The notes: generated by a model from the letters alone, not told the origin. DNA of 10,174 nucleotides from UBA9647 sp049522195 (GCA_049522195.1 JBEKOB010000117.1:1-10174); one strand, 5' to 3'; positions 1-8,222 are shown, counted from the stretch's first letter. A program made the numbers and translations.

Positions 1-132
1 TTCCGGCATCTTGATCATCGAGGCTCCGGCAGCGGCTCCAATAGCCCCTGCAAGAATCAGTTGCGTCCGCACGATGTTCCAGTTGAAGTTGAAGCAGAAT
101 AACGTCCAATCAAACCATCGATAGGCTCTTCC
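1..132. other. Left flank, no assignable gene
   Basis: No gene can be called here. One plus-strand frame is open from the window edge to a TAG at 122-124 and would encode an Ala/Pro-rich tail (…EAPAAAPIAPARIS…). A minus-strand frame is also open across the whole stretch and would encode a hydrophobic Gly/Ala-rich segment (…LILAGAIGAAAGASM…), with a GTG at 72-70 as its only plausible start. The two are shadows of each other, so at most one is real. The flank could be the 3' end of an upstream gene or the 5' end of a divergent one. No convincing promoter for the GH3 gene is visible. Confidence 0.3.
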
Positions 133-2724
133 ATGAAAACTGTAATGGTGTTCCTCGTCTGCACAATGGTCTCGGTGAGTTTGTGGGCTCAGACCCTGCC
201 CTACCAGAACCCGGCTCTCAGTTCTACGGAGCGGGCAAAGGATCTGCTCTCCCGACTCACGTTGAGCGAAAAAGCTACACTGATGTGCGATGAATCGGAT
301 GCGATTCCTCGCCTGGGCATCAAGAAATTCAACTGGTGGAGCGAAGCCCTTCACGGTCTGGCCAATAATGACAACGTCACGGTGTTTCCTGAGCCGATAG
401 GTATGGCTGCTTCGTTCGATGATGCGCTGGTATACCGTATCTTCAATGCGACATCGGACGAGGTTCGGGCCAAGTACAACGAAGCGAAGCAGAATGGGAA
501 AGAGAATAGACGCTTTCTAAGCCTTTCTGTGTGGACTCCAAATGTCAATATTTTCCGTGACCCACGCTGGGGACGAGGCCAGGAGACGTACGGGGAAGAT
601 CCGTACCTCACCTCTTGCATGGGCGTGTCTGTCGTGAAGGGACTCCAGGGTCCCGCCGACGCGAAGTACCGGAAGCTCCTGGCCTGCGGCAAACACTATG
701 CGGTTCACTCGGGTCCTGAGTGGAGCCGCCACTCGATCAATCTCACCAATGTGGATCCGCGCGACTTGTACGAAACGTATCTGCCGGCCTTCAAGTCGCT
801 CGTGAAGGATGCAGATGTCCGTGAAATCATGTGCGCCTATCAACGCCTCGACGATGAGCCCTGCTGCGGAAACACGCGCCTGCTTCAATACATCCTTCGC
901 GATGCGTGGGGGTTCAAGTACCTGGTTGTCTCCGATTGTGGAGCCATCGCCGATTTTAGCCAAAGCCATAAGGTGTCGTCGGACGCAACTCATGCAGCTG
1001 CCAAAGCTGCGTTGGCAGGAACCGATGTTGAATGCGGCTATGGTTACGCGTTCAAGACATTGCCACAGGCTGTCAGCAAAGGCCTGGTCACAGAAGAGGA
1101 AATTGACAAGCATGTGATGCGTTTGTTGGTCGGTCGTTTTGATCTGGGAGAAATGGACGATGATTCCGTGGTCCCCTGGTCGAAGATCCCGTTGTCCGTG
1201 GTGAATTGCGCTGAGCACAAAGAACTCGCTCTGGATATGGCCCGCGAGTCCATGACGCTGCTGCAAAACAAGAACTCAGCATTGCCACTCTCCAAATCGG
1301 CGAAGAAGATTGCGGTCATCGGTCCCAATGCAGACGATATACCCCTGATGTGGGGCAACTACAATGGCACTCCGTTCAAGACCATCACAATTTTGGAAGG
1401 CATTAAGTCAAAGGTCGACACAAGCAAGATCGTCTATGACAAAGGGTGCGATTTGGTCGAAACCATGGTGACGGTGAGTGCAATGAGCGAGTGCTCCATC
1501 GACGGGAAGCGTGGGATGAAAGCCACCTACTGGAACAACCGCACACTCAAAGGGGACGCTATTGCCGCTGATCAGATCGTACGTCCCATCAAGCTCACGA
1601 CATTCGGCCAGCATGAATTCAGCCGCGGCGTTCACCTGGAGAATTTCTCCGCAAAGTATGAAACGGTCTACAAGCCTTCAGAGTCGGGAGAGATCGCATT
1701 CAAGATCGAAGCGTGTGGTGGCTGCCAGCTGGTGGTCAACGGTGACACGCTCTCGAAGATCTTCATGTGGAGGCCGCTGCCGAGGCACGTTGCGTACAAG
1801 GTGAAACAGGGGAAAGAATACAAGATTGAAGTCCTGTTCAGGCAGATTCAGAATTGGACAGCCAGTTTGAGCCTCGATTTCGGAAAGGAAGTGCCGGTGA
1901 AGTACGATGCACTGATCGAGAAATTGAAGGGCATCGATGTTGTGATCTTTGCCGGTGGAATCTCCGCACAGCTGGAAGGAGAGGAAATGCCAATTCGGCT
2001 GCCCGGATTCCAGAGTGGTGACCGTACCGACATCGAGCTGCCGGAAGTGCAGCGAAACTGCCTTAAAGCACTCAAACAAGCCGGAAAGAAAATTGTTTTG
2101 GTCAATTGCTCCGGCTCCGCTATTGGTTTGGTACCTGAGACCGAAAGCTGCGACGCCATCCTTCAGGCATGGTATGCCGGGGAGTCCGGCGGACAAGCCA
2201 TCGCAGATGTACTCTTCGGGGACCACAATCCTTCGGGAAAACTCCCGGTCACATTCTACAAAAGTGTCAAGCAGCTGCCCGATTTCGAGGACTATTCCAT
2301 GAAGGGGCGGACATATCGATTCATGTCTGATCCCCTGTTTCCGTTTGGATTCGGATTAAGCTACACGTCTTTTTCGATTGGCGATGCACGGATCAACAAG
2401 TCCCAGATCAAAAAAGATGAAGGCGTACAACTGACGATCCCCGTGTCCAACACAGGAAAAGTCGACGGTACAGAAATCGTTCAGATCTACGTGCACAAGG
2501 CAAACGACACCGATGGACCGTCGAAGACCCTGCGAGGCTTCCAGCGGGTCAGCCCTGCTGCCGGGAAAACCGTCCAGGCAACCATCGATCTGCCTTCTTC
2601 TGCGTTCGAATTCTATGACAGGGAGAAAGGCAAGATGGCCGTGACTCCCGGAGAATATGAGCTGTGGTATGGGAATAACTCCGATAAGAGAGATTTGAAG
2701 ATGGTGACGATCACGGTTCAATAA
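133..2724 (+). CDS. Secreted GH3 beta-xylosidase/beta-glucosidase with PA14 insert
   Basis: Predicted exo-acting glycoside hydrolase family 3 enzyme of 863 aa that removes terminal beta-linked xylose or glucose from oligosaccharides. Residues 1-20 form a signal peptide ending in WAQ, which supports this start although the upstream SD is weak. The GH3 N-terminal barrel follows, with WSEALHG at 69-75, GRGQETYGEDPYL at about 147-159, GKHYAVHSG at 186-194, and the nucleophile motif VVSDCGAI, nucleophile D268. The C-terminal sandwich domain starts near 360 and is interrupted at about 459-585 by a PA14-like domain (MKATYWNN…). The domain resumes with LEGEEMP at 614-620, a candidate acid/base region, then PGFQSGDRTDIELP. 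A fibronectin-III-like domain closes the chain at about 765-850. Length and order fit Prevotella Xyl3A-type enzymes, whose WSEALHG signature favours xylosidase over glucosidase. Substrate is inferred from family and from the esterase neighbours. Confidence 0.93.
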   Translation: MKTVMVFLVCTMVSVSLWAQTLPYQNPALSSTERAKDLLSRLTLSEKATLMCDESDAIPRLGIKKFNWWSEALHGLANNDNVTVFPEPIGMAASFDDALVYRIFNATSDEVRAKYNEAKQNGKENRRFLSLSVWTPNVNIFRDPRWGRGQETYGEDPYLTSCMGVSVVKGLQGPADAKYRKLLACGKHYAVHSGPEWSRHSINLTNVDPRDLYETYLPAFKSLVKDADVREIMCAYQRLDDEPCCGNTRLLQYILRDAWGFKYLVVSDCGAIADFSQSHKVSSDATHAAAKAALAGTDVECGYGYAFKTLPQAVSKGLVTEEEIDKHVMRLLVGRFDLGEMDDDSVVPWSKIPLSVVNCAEHKELALDMARESMTLLQNKNSALPLSKSAKKIAVIGPNADDIPLMWGNYNGTPFKTITILEGIKSKVDTSKIVYDKGCDLVETMVTVSAMSECSIDGKRGMKATYWNNRTLKGDAIAADQIVRPIKLTTFGQHEFSRGVHLENFSAKYETVYKPSESGEIAFKIEACGGCQLVVNGDTLSKIFMWRPLPRHVAYKVKQGKEYKIEVLFRQIQNWTASLSLDFGKEVPVKYDALIEKLKGIDVVIFAGGISAQLEGEEMPIRLPGFQSGDRTDIELPEVQRNCLKALKQAGKKIVLVNCSGSAIGLVPETESCDAILQAWYAGESGGQAIADVLFGDHNPSGKLPVTFYKSVKQLPDFEDYSMKGRTYRFMSDPLFPFGFGLSYTSFSIGDARINKSQIKKDEGVQLTIPVSNTGKVDGTEIVQIYVHKANDTDGPSKTLRGFQRVSPAAGKTVQATIDLPSSAFEFYDREKGKMAVTPGEYELWYGNNSDKRDLKMVTITVQ

Positions 2725-2783
2725 CCATGATGTATGCTTCATTTGATGAATTGGAGTAGTTGTTGGATACTGAAGGAATGAGG

Positions 2784-2855
2784 ATGTTCGGAAAGCACGT
2801 GACGGCTTTGGTATGTCTGTTTGTATCGGTGGCTTTCGCTCAACTGGACATATAA
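2784..2855 (+). pseudogene. Signal-peptide-only ORF, likely remnant of a secreted-protein gene
   Basis: A 23-codon ORF starts at ATG 2784 with an SD-like AAGGA at 2773-2777 and ends at TAA 2853-2855. An in-frame ATG also lies at 2778. Its product is almost entirely a signal peptide: a short Lys/His n-region, a hydrophobic core (VTALVCLFVSVAFA) and a cleavage-like AFA-Q, then only LDI before the stop. A mature product of about four residues would have no obvious use. The best reading is the 5' end of a secreted-enzyme gene whose body was deleted. The 11 bases at 2852-2862 (ataaatagaat), which include the stop, also occur at 5266-5276 with the stop of the esterase gene there in the same register. 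A translated leader peptide is the alternative. Confidence 0.5.
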
Positions 2856-2894
2856 ATAGAATGTTTTTAGATGACGAATATTGACAACATCATT

Positions 2895-2903
2895 TAAGGA
2901 GGA
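2895..2903 (+). promoter_or_regulatory. Strong Shine-Dalgarno site for the first CBM48-esterase
   Basis: TAAGGAGGA lies six bases before the ATG at 2910 and is the strongest ribosome-binding site in the window. It fixes the start of the esterase gene and suggests high translation. It also shows that the host uses classical SD initiation. Confidence 0.75.
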
Positions 2904-2909
2904 TATCAA

Positions 2910-4100
2910 ATGAAACTCAAGTATTTAAGTATGTTATTAGCAATCCTTTTGACGTGTGGAATTAGTTTGGCTCAAACGCACAAGATTGATTCTGTTGCAG
3001 TGGAGGATTTCAAACCTGCGTCCACCAATCAGCCGGGAAAGCAATATCCTCAGGTCAATTCCGAAGGTCGGGTCCGTGCCAGCATCTCGGCGCCCGAGGC
3101 ACACAAAGTCCAGCTGGATATCAGTGCTGTGAAATACGACCTGGTCAAGGACGAGAAAGGTGTCTGGACTGGTGACTCGAAACCCCAGGACGAAGGGTTC
3201 CACTACTACCAGCTCTGGATAGACGGGGCTGCAGTTCCTGATCCCAACAGCTTGTACTTCTATGGCGCTAGCCGTTGGGGAAGTGGTATTGAAATCCCCG
3301 CCAAGGATCAAGACTTCTACGCCCTCAAAAACGTACCCCATGGCGAGATACGCGAACATCCCTATTTTTCAAAGAGCAACAACAGCATGCGTCGATGTTT
3401 CGTGTACACACCACCCGAATATGATAAGGACGCCACGAAACACTATCCCGTGCTGTACCTGCAACACGGTGGCGGCGAAGATGAGACAGGCTGGCCCAAT
3501 CAGGGCAAGACTAATCTCATCATGGATAACCTGATTGCCGAAGGTAAGGCTAAGCCCTTCATCATTGTGATGGACAACGGGACCTGGCGAATGCCGGAAC
3601 AGGCTCGCCCACCTCGGCAAGGGGAACGTCCAAGTGGCCCTTGGCCTCCGGCGGGTTGGGCAGACGGCTTCAAGAAGACCCTCTTGGAGGACATCATCCC
3701 CATGATCGATGCCAACTATCGCACACTGGCAGATCAAAAGCATCGGGCCATGGCTGGACTTTCCATGGGCGGCATGCAGACCCGGGTCATTACCCTGGCC
3801 AATGCAGATGTGTTCTCATCCATTGGCATCTTCAGCGGCGGCAGCATCAGTATGGATGATGTCAACAAATCGCCCGGGTTCAAGGAGAAAGTTAATCTCG
3901 TGTTCGTCAGCTTTGGCAGCCGCGAACTAGAGAACCGCAGACCCGGCGGCCCGTTTGGCGGTGATCCCAAAGTCAACACCGATTCACTCAAAGTGGCTCG
4001 CATCAATACTCATTTCTACGTCTCTCCACAAACGGCTCACGAGTGGCAAACTTGGCGGCGCAGCCTGCATGAATTCGCACAACTTCTATTTAAAGACTAA
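2910..4100 (+). CDS. Secreted CBM48-esterase (feruloyl/acetyl xylan esterase-like), mosaic paralog
   Basis: Predicted secreted carbohydrate esterase of 396 aa, likely cleaving feruloyl or acetyl esters on xylan. Residues 1-22 are a signal peptide (cleavage near SLAQ). A CBM48-like beta-sandwich follows at about 30-135 (GFHYYQLWIDG, SGIEIP), then an esterase-D-type alpha/beta hydrolase at about 145-396. The oxyanion-side motif YLQHGGGEDE is at 183-192, nucleophile elbow GLSMG with S285, and catalytic histidine H377 in TAHEW. The acid position carries Glu (GSRE, E339) rather than Asp. A Pro-rich loop at about 223-251 is absent from its paralogs. The next esterase gene begins 11 bases downstream, so the two are almost surely co-transcribed. 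The CBM48 half matches the gene at 8342 while the C-terminal part matches the gene at 4112. Family is clear; the ester bond cleaved is inferred. Confidence 0.9.
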   Translation: MKLKYLSMLLAILLTCGISLAQTHKIDSVAVEDFKPASTNQPGKQYPQVNSEGRVRASISAPEAHKVQLDISAVKYDLVKDEKGVWTGDSKPQDEGFHYYQLWIDGAAVPDPNSLYFYGASRWGSGIEIPAKDQDFYALKNVPHGEIREHPYFSKSNNSMRRCFVYTPPEYDKDATKHYPVLYLQHGGGEDETGWPNQGKTNLIMDNLIAEGKAKPFIIVMDNGTWRMPEQARPPRQGERPSGPWPPAGWADGFKKTLLEDIIPMIDANYRTLADQKHRAMAGLSMGGMQTRVITLANADVFSSIGIFSGGSISMDDVNKSPGFKEKVNLVFVSFGSRELENRRPGGPFGGDPKVNTDSLKVARINTHFYVSPQTAHEWQTWRRSLHEFAQLLFKD

Positions 4101-4111
4101 AGGATAAAAAC

Positions 4112-5269
4112 ATGAAACGGTACATGATTGTTCTGGTTCTATTGCTGGCTTTATCAGGATCGTTCTGCTTAGCGCAGACCGACCAGCCAACGATTACGGA
4201 GGATTTCAAGCCCTCTATATTAAATCAGCCCGGTCAGCAGTACCCGCAAGTCAACTCACAGGGCTATGTACGATTACGCATCGTGGCACCGCTGGCTCAA
4301 AGTGTCAGCGTGAGTCTGGGCGGAAGAGGAGGCACACCCCTCACAAAAGCTGCGGATAGTACATGGATTGGGACCACGGCAAGACCGGAGGACAGAGGTT
4401 TTCACTACTACCATCTCACGATCGACGGCGGGGTATTTAACGATCCCGGCACTTTGAACTTCTACGGTTCTGTTCGTTGGGAAAGCGGCATCGAAATTCC
4501 TGCTCAAGATCAGGACTTCTATGCGCTCAAGGATGTTCCCCACGGTAGAGTCCAGCAGATTCTTTTCTCCTCCAAGAGTACCAATACCTCGCGCCGCGCA
4601 TTTGTGTACACTCCACCAGAGTACGACAAAGATCAGACGAAGCGCTATCCCGTTCTGTACCTGCAGCACGGCTGGGGCGAGGATGAAACCGCCTGGAGCA
4701 ATCAGGGCCACGCCAATCTGATCATGGACAACCTGATCGCCGAAGGCAAGATCAAGCCCTTCCTCATTGTGATGACCTACGGCATGACGAACGAAATCAA
4801 GTTCGGCGGCCTCAGAAATTTCGATATCAAACCATTCCAGACGGTTCTCGTCAATGAGTTGATTCCCTACGTCGATGCCAACTTCCGTACGCTCTCCGAT
4901 CAACCCCATCGTGCCATGGCCGGCCTATCCATGGGGGGAATGGAAACAAAGATGATCACCATGTCAAACCTCGATAAGTTTGCATATATCGGTCTCTTCA
5001 GCGGTGGGACTTTCTCTATGGATGATGTCAACAAGACGCCCGGTTTCAAGGAGAAGGTTGCACTGGTATTTGTTAGCTTTGGCAGCCGTGAGCTTGAAAA
5101 CCGCGGCGGCAGACCAGGCATGTTTGGCGGCGACCCAAAGGCAAATGCAGAGGCATTGAAACAAGCCGGTATCAACAGCGCCTTCTACGTTTCCCCGGAA
5201 ACAGCTCACGAGTTCTTAAGCTGGCGCCGTAGCCTGAGGGAATTTGCGCCGTTGCTCTTCAACAAATAA
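4112..5269 (+). CDS. Secreted CBM48-esterase (feruloyl/acetyl xylan esterase-like)
   Basis: Predicted secreted esterase of 385 aa from the same family and with the same layout as the gene just upstream: signal peptide 1-22 (CLAQ), CBM48-like domain at about 28-135, catalytic domain at about 145-385. Catalytic residues visible are S273 in GLSMG and H366 in TAHEF, with E327 in GSRE at the acid position. The loop after the strand PFLIVM is short and non-proline-rich, unlike its neighbour. The SD (AAAGGA, 4099-4104) overlaps the upstream stop codon, which argues for translational coupling. Its CBM48 half is only about half identical to that of the upstream paralog, but the last ~90 residues are about 70% identical by my hand alignment. 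Likely role is removal of acyl side groups from xylan; substrate not provable from sequence. Confidence 0.9.
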   Translation: MKRYMIVLVLLLALSGSFCLAQTDQPTITEDFKPSILNQPGQQYPQVNSQGYVRLRIVAPLAQSVSVSLGGRGGTPLTKAADSTWIGTTARPEDRGFHYYHLTIDGGVFNDPGTLNFYGSVRWESGIEIPAQDQDFYALKDVPHGRVQQILFSSKSTNTSRRAFVYTPPEYDKDQTKRYPVLYLQHGWGEDETAWSNQGHANLIMDNLIAEGKIKPFLIVMTYGMTNEIKFGGLRNFDIKPFQTVLVNELIPYVDANFRTLSDQPHRAMAGLSMGGMETKMITMSNLDKFAYIGLFSGGTFSMDDVNKTPGFKEKVALVFVSFGSRELENRGGRPGMFGGDPKANAEALKQAGINSAFYVSPETAHEFLSWRRSLREFAPLLFNK

Positions 5270-5332
5270 ATAGAATAGAGGGCGTCGAAATTTGGTGTGT
5301 GCAGTGTAAATCAAATATTCGGATACCTGTAA

Positions 5333-6232
5333 ATGAAAACAATCAAGATTGTTGTCGTACTACTGTTACTACTTTCACTCCCTGCAGGGGCACAGGAAAT
5401 TATTGACCTGTATCGGGGAGCAATTCCGAATTCAAAACAATCGGAGGTCAAAGAAGGAGAACGCTCGGGAATGTTCTCCGGGGTTACCAAACCGACGTTG
5501 GAATCATTCCTTCCTGAAAAGGGTCGATCGACCGGTGCAGCCGTTGTTATTTGCCCCGGTGGAGGGTATGCTGTGGTTGTCTATCAGGGCGAAGGCGTGA
5601 GGACGGCAAAGGAATTTGCGAAGAACGGAATTGCCGCCTTCGTCCTGAAATACAGGCTGCCCAGCGATTCAACGATGATCGATAAAACAATCGGCCCTCT
5701 GCAGGATGCACAACAGGCAATGACAATCGTGAGAGAACGGGCGGCAGAGTGGGGGATCGATGAACATAAAGTAGGGATAATGGGTTTCTCCGCGGGAGGC
5801 CATCTGGCATCAACAGAAGCGACTCATTATGATCACGCCGTGATTGAGAACAGCAAGCGTACAAACATACGCCCTGATTTTCAGATCCTGGTATATCCTG
5901 TTGTCAGTATGCAGGATAGTCTGACCCATCTCGGGTCGAGAGATAACCTGCTCGGGAAACATCCTTCGAAAAAAGAGATCGACGAATATTCCAATGAATT
6001 GTGTGTGACCGGCCAAACGCCGCCGGCATACATTATTCAAGCTGGTGACGACAAAGTGGTTGATGTCGACAACAGCATCGCATATTATGAACAGTTACGC
6101 CACCACAATGTCTTCGTAGAAATGCATCTCTATCCGAAAGGCAATCACGGTTTCGTCTTTTTCATGCCCGTCGATGAATGGATGATCCCGATCATCACGT
6201 GGGTTGACAAAGGACAATGGAAAGCAAAGTAA
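5333..6232 (+). CDS. Secreted alpha/beta hydrolase, acetyl xylan esterase-like (BD-FAE type)
   Basis: Predicted secreted serine esterase of 299 aa. Residues 1-20 are a clear signal peptide (Leu-rich core, AGAQ), which decides the start because there is no good SD upstream. The oxyanion motif is CPGGGY (74-79), a version of the HGGG motif. The nucleophile elbow is GFSAGGH with S153, the acid is probably D240 in GDDKVVDVDNS, and the base is H272 in GNHGF. This pattern fits the BD-FAE/acetyl-esterase alpha/beta hydrolases often mis-annotated as xylanase, such as Prevotella-type acetyl xylan esterases. It is a different family from the CBM48-esterases on either side, so it probably contributes a complementary deacetylation or deferuloylation activity. 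It lies 63 bases after the preceding gene and 64 before the next, consistent with one operon. Confidence 0.87.
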   Translation: MKTIKIVVVLLLLLSLPAGAQEIIDLYRGAIPNSKQSEVKEGERSGMFSGVTKPTLESFLPEKGRSTGAAVVICPGGGYAVVVYQGEGVRTAKEFAKNGIAAFVLKYRLPSDSTMIDKTIGPLQDAQQAMTIVRERAAEWGIDEHKVGIMGFSAGGHLASTEATHYDHAVIENSKRTNIRPDFQILVYPVVSMQDSLTHLGSRDNLLGKHPSKKEIDEYSNELCVTGQTPPAYIIQAGDDKVVDVDNSIAYYEQLRHHNVFVEMHLYPKGNHGFVFFMPVDEWMIPIITWVDKGQWKAK

Positions 6233-6258
6233 TAACCACGGGGCTTTTCCGGCATTCA

Positions 6259-6272
6259 TTGGAAATTTCCAA
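6259..6272. promoter_or_regulatory. Perfect 14-bp palindrome between genes
   Basis: TTGGAAATTTCCAA is a perfect inverted repeat in the 64-base gap before the double esterase gene, ending 24 bases before its ATG. It has the form of a dimeric regulator operator. No other gap in the window shows the same motif by eye, and AT-rich chance palindromes occur, so function is uncertain. Confidence 0.25.
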
Positions 6273-6296
6273 GTGCCAAAAATACTAAGGACAAAT

Positions 6297-8222
6297 ATGA
6301 AAGCATTACTGTACTCGGTTCTTGCGCTCATGGCGTTGCGTGCAGTTTCACACACCCAAGTACTTGAACGCCATGCACCGGTTGGGTACGATATTCTACG
6401 TTCCGGGATCGCGCACGGGACAATCGATTCCGTCATGTACGATTCCAAAACGGTTGGAACTCAGCGGAAGGCGCTCATCTATTTGCCGCCCGGATATTCG
6501 AAAAGTGAAAAGTATTCCGTGTTGTATCTCTTACACGGCATCGGAGGTGATGAACACGAATGGTTGTACGGAGGGCATCCGGAGGTTATTCTGGACAACC
6601 TCTATGCGGAAAAGAAAGTGGAACCGATGATCGTCGTGCTGCCGAACGGAAGGGCGATGAAAGACGACCGCGCGACGGGGAATATTATGGCACCCGATAA
6701 GGTCCAGGCATTTGCCACATTTGAGAGAGATTTGTTGGATGATTTGATTCCGTTCATAGAGAAGAATTTTCCCGTGTACAAAGACAGCGAACATCGTGCG
6801 ATTGCCGGATTGTCAATGGGTGGGGGACAAACACTGAATTTCGGATTGGGGCATCCGGAGACATTCGCCTGGATCGGAAGTTTCTCCGCCGCTCCGAATA
6901 CGAAGAGGCCGGAAGAGCTTCTCCCCAATCCCGGGGAGGCGAAACGGAAAATCAAATTGATTTGGATATCGTGCGGTGATGATGATGGCCTACTCATATT
7001 CAGTCAGCGGACGCATGAGTATCTGCTGGCAAACGACGTTCCGCATATCTATTACATCCAACCGGGTGTCCACGATTTCAATGTTTGGAAGAATTCGCTG
7101 TATATGTTCTCACAGCTCATATTTAAGCCGCTCGATGAATCCAAATTTGCCCGCTATACGATGCTTGGAACACCCGCACCGACAAATGTCCGTCGAGCGA
7201 AATTTCCGCAGATACTGCCTGATAACCGTGCCATCTTTCGTTTTAAAGCTCCTGACGCTCAAAAGGTACAACTCGATTTAGCACGAAAATATGATATGGT
7301 AAGAGATACGGCGGGAGTATGGAGTGTAACGACCGACATAGTAAGCGAGGGATTCCATTATTATTCCCTCATCATCGATGGAGTCCCGGCAGCCGATCCG
7401 GCAAGCGAAACGTATTATGGAATGGGACGAATGGCTAGCGGAATTGAAATTCCCATCAAGGGATACAATTATTATGCACTGAAAGATGTTCCCCACGGAG
7501 ACATTCGAAGAGAGAAATATTTTTCGACGGTCTTCAACCAGTGGCGTCAATTCTATATCTATACACCTCCGGGATACGATGCGAACACATCTGAGAAATA
7601 TCCCGTCCTGTATATATTGCACGGCGGAGGTGAGGATGAACGAGGATGGGCAATGCAAGGGAAAACAGATTTGATTCTCGACAATCTCATAGCCGAACAG
7701 AAAGCAAAACCGATGTTGATTGTTATGCCGGACGGCAATACGAATACCGATTTCGCCGGTTTCGGTGAAAGGACGTTGCGCATGTTCGAAGCGGAATTGA
7801 AACGATGCGTGATTCCGTTCGTCGAGAAACAATACCGTGCAGAAGCTGAAGCGAAGGACAGGGCGCTTGCAGGATTATCGATGGGTGGGATACAAACACT
7901 GTTTGTCGGGTTCAACAACACCGGCATGTTCTCGTCGTTGGGAATATTCAGTTCAGGCTGGATATTGCCAATGCAAAAAGAGCTTGCTGATGCACACTAT
8001 GCATTCATTGAAAAAAATCTCACGACGATTACGAAAAACCTCAATCTTGTATGGGTTGGCATCGGCGGCAAAGAGGACATAGCCTACAACAACTGCCAGG
8101 TCATGCGTTCGAAATTTGACGAGATGAAAATCCCGTACGTGTATGACGACTATCCCGGAGGTCATGCATGGCCGGTGTGGAGACACGATCTCTATAAATT
8201 TGCACCACTGTTGTTTAAGTAA
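6297..8222 (+). CDS. Secreted double esterase: esterase-CBM48-esterase fusion
   Basis: Predicted secreted bifunctional esterase of 641 aa. The start at 6297 is preferred over an in-frame ATG at 6204 (overlapping the previous gene) because it has an SD (AAGGA, 6287-6291) and begins a signal peptide (MKALLYSVLALMALRAVSHTQ). Domain 1, about 25-278, is an esterase-D/XynZ-like catalytic domain without a CBM: LLHGIGGDEHEW at 78-89, S173 in GLSMG, CGDDD at 226-230 with a normal Asp acid, H259 in PGVHD. A CBM48-like domain follows at about 285-388 (EGFHYYSLIIDG, SGIEIP). Domain 2, about 400-641, has LHGGGEDE at 441-448, S528 in GLSMG, KED at 592-594 and H623 in GGHAW. Both triads look intact. The fusion may couple two acyl specificities or raise avidity. 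Composition looks more AT-rich than the first esterase genes. Confidence 0.9.
   Translation: MKALLYSVLALMALRAVSHTQVLERHAPVGYDILRSGIAHGTIDSVMYDSKTVGTQRKALIYLPPGYSKSEKYSVLYLLHGIGGDEHEWLYGGHPEVILDNLYAEKKVEPMIVVLPNGRAMKDDRATGNIMAPDKVQAFATFERDLLDDLIPFIEKNFPVYKDSEHRAIAGLSMGGGQTLNFGLGHPETFAWIGSFSAAPNTKRPEELLPNPGEAKRKIKLIWISCGDDDGLLIFSQRTHEYLLANDVPHIYYIQPGVHDFNVWKNSLYMFSQLIFKPLDESKFARYTMLGTPAPTNVRRAKFPQILPDNRAIFRFKAPDAQKVQLDLARKYDMVRDTAGVWSVTTDIVSEGFHYYSLIIDGVPAADPASETYYGMGRMASGIEIPIKGYNYYALKDVPHGDIRREKYFSTVFNQWRQFYIYTPPGYDANTSEKYPVLYILHGGGEDERGWAMQGKTDLILDNLIAEQKAKPMLIVMPDGNTNTDFAGFGERTLRMFEAELKRCVIPFVEKQYRAEAEAKDRALAGLSMGGIQTLFVGFNNTGMFSSLGIFSSGWILPMQKELADAHYAFIEKNLTTITKNLNLVWVGIGGKEDIAYNNCQVMRSKFDEMKIPYVYDDYPGGHAWPVWRHDLYKFAPLLFK

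Noticed and set aside
517..1266. 249-codon minus-strand ORF inside the GH3 gene
   Set aside because: It overlaps the conserved GH3 catalytic barrel in antisense and has no recognisable domain; a shadow frame.
2881..2886. TTGACA as a -35 promoter box before the first esterase
   Set aside because: It is only 29 bases before the ATG; a -10 box at normal spacing would fall on the SD/start codon, and none is seen.
6204..6296. Upstream in-frame ATG that would add 31 residues to the double esterase
   Set aside because: It overlaps the previous gene, and would bury the signal peptide; the ATG at 6297 has both an SD and an N-terminal signal.
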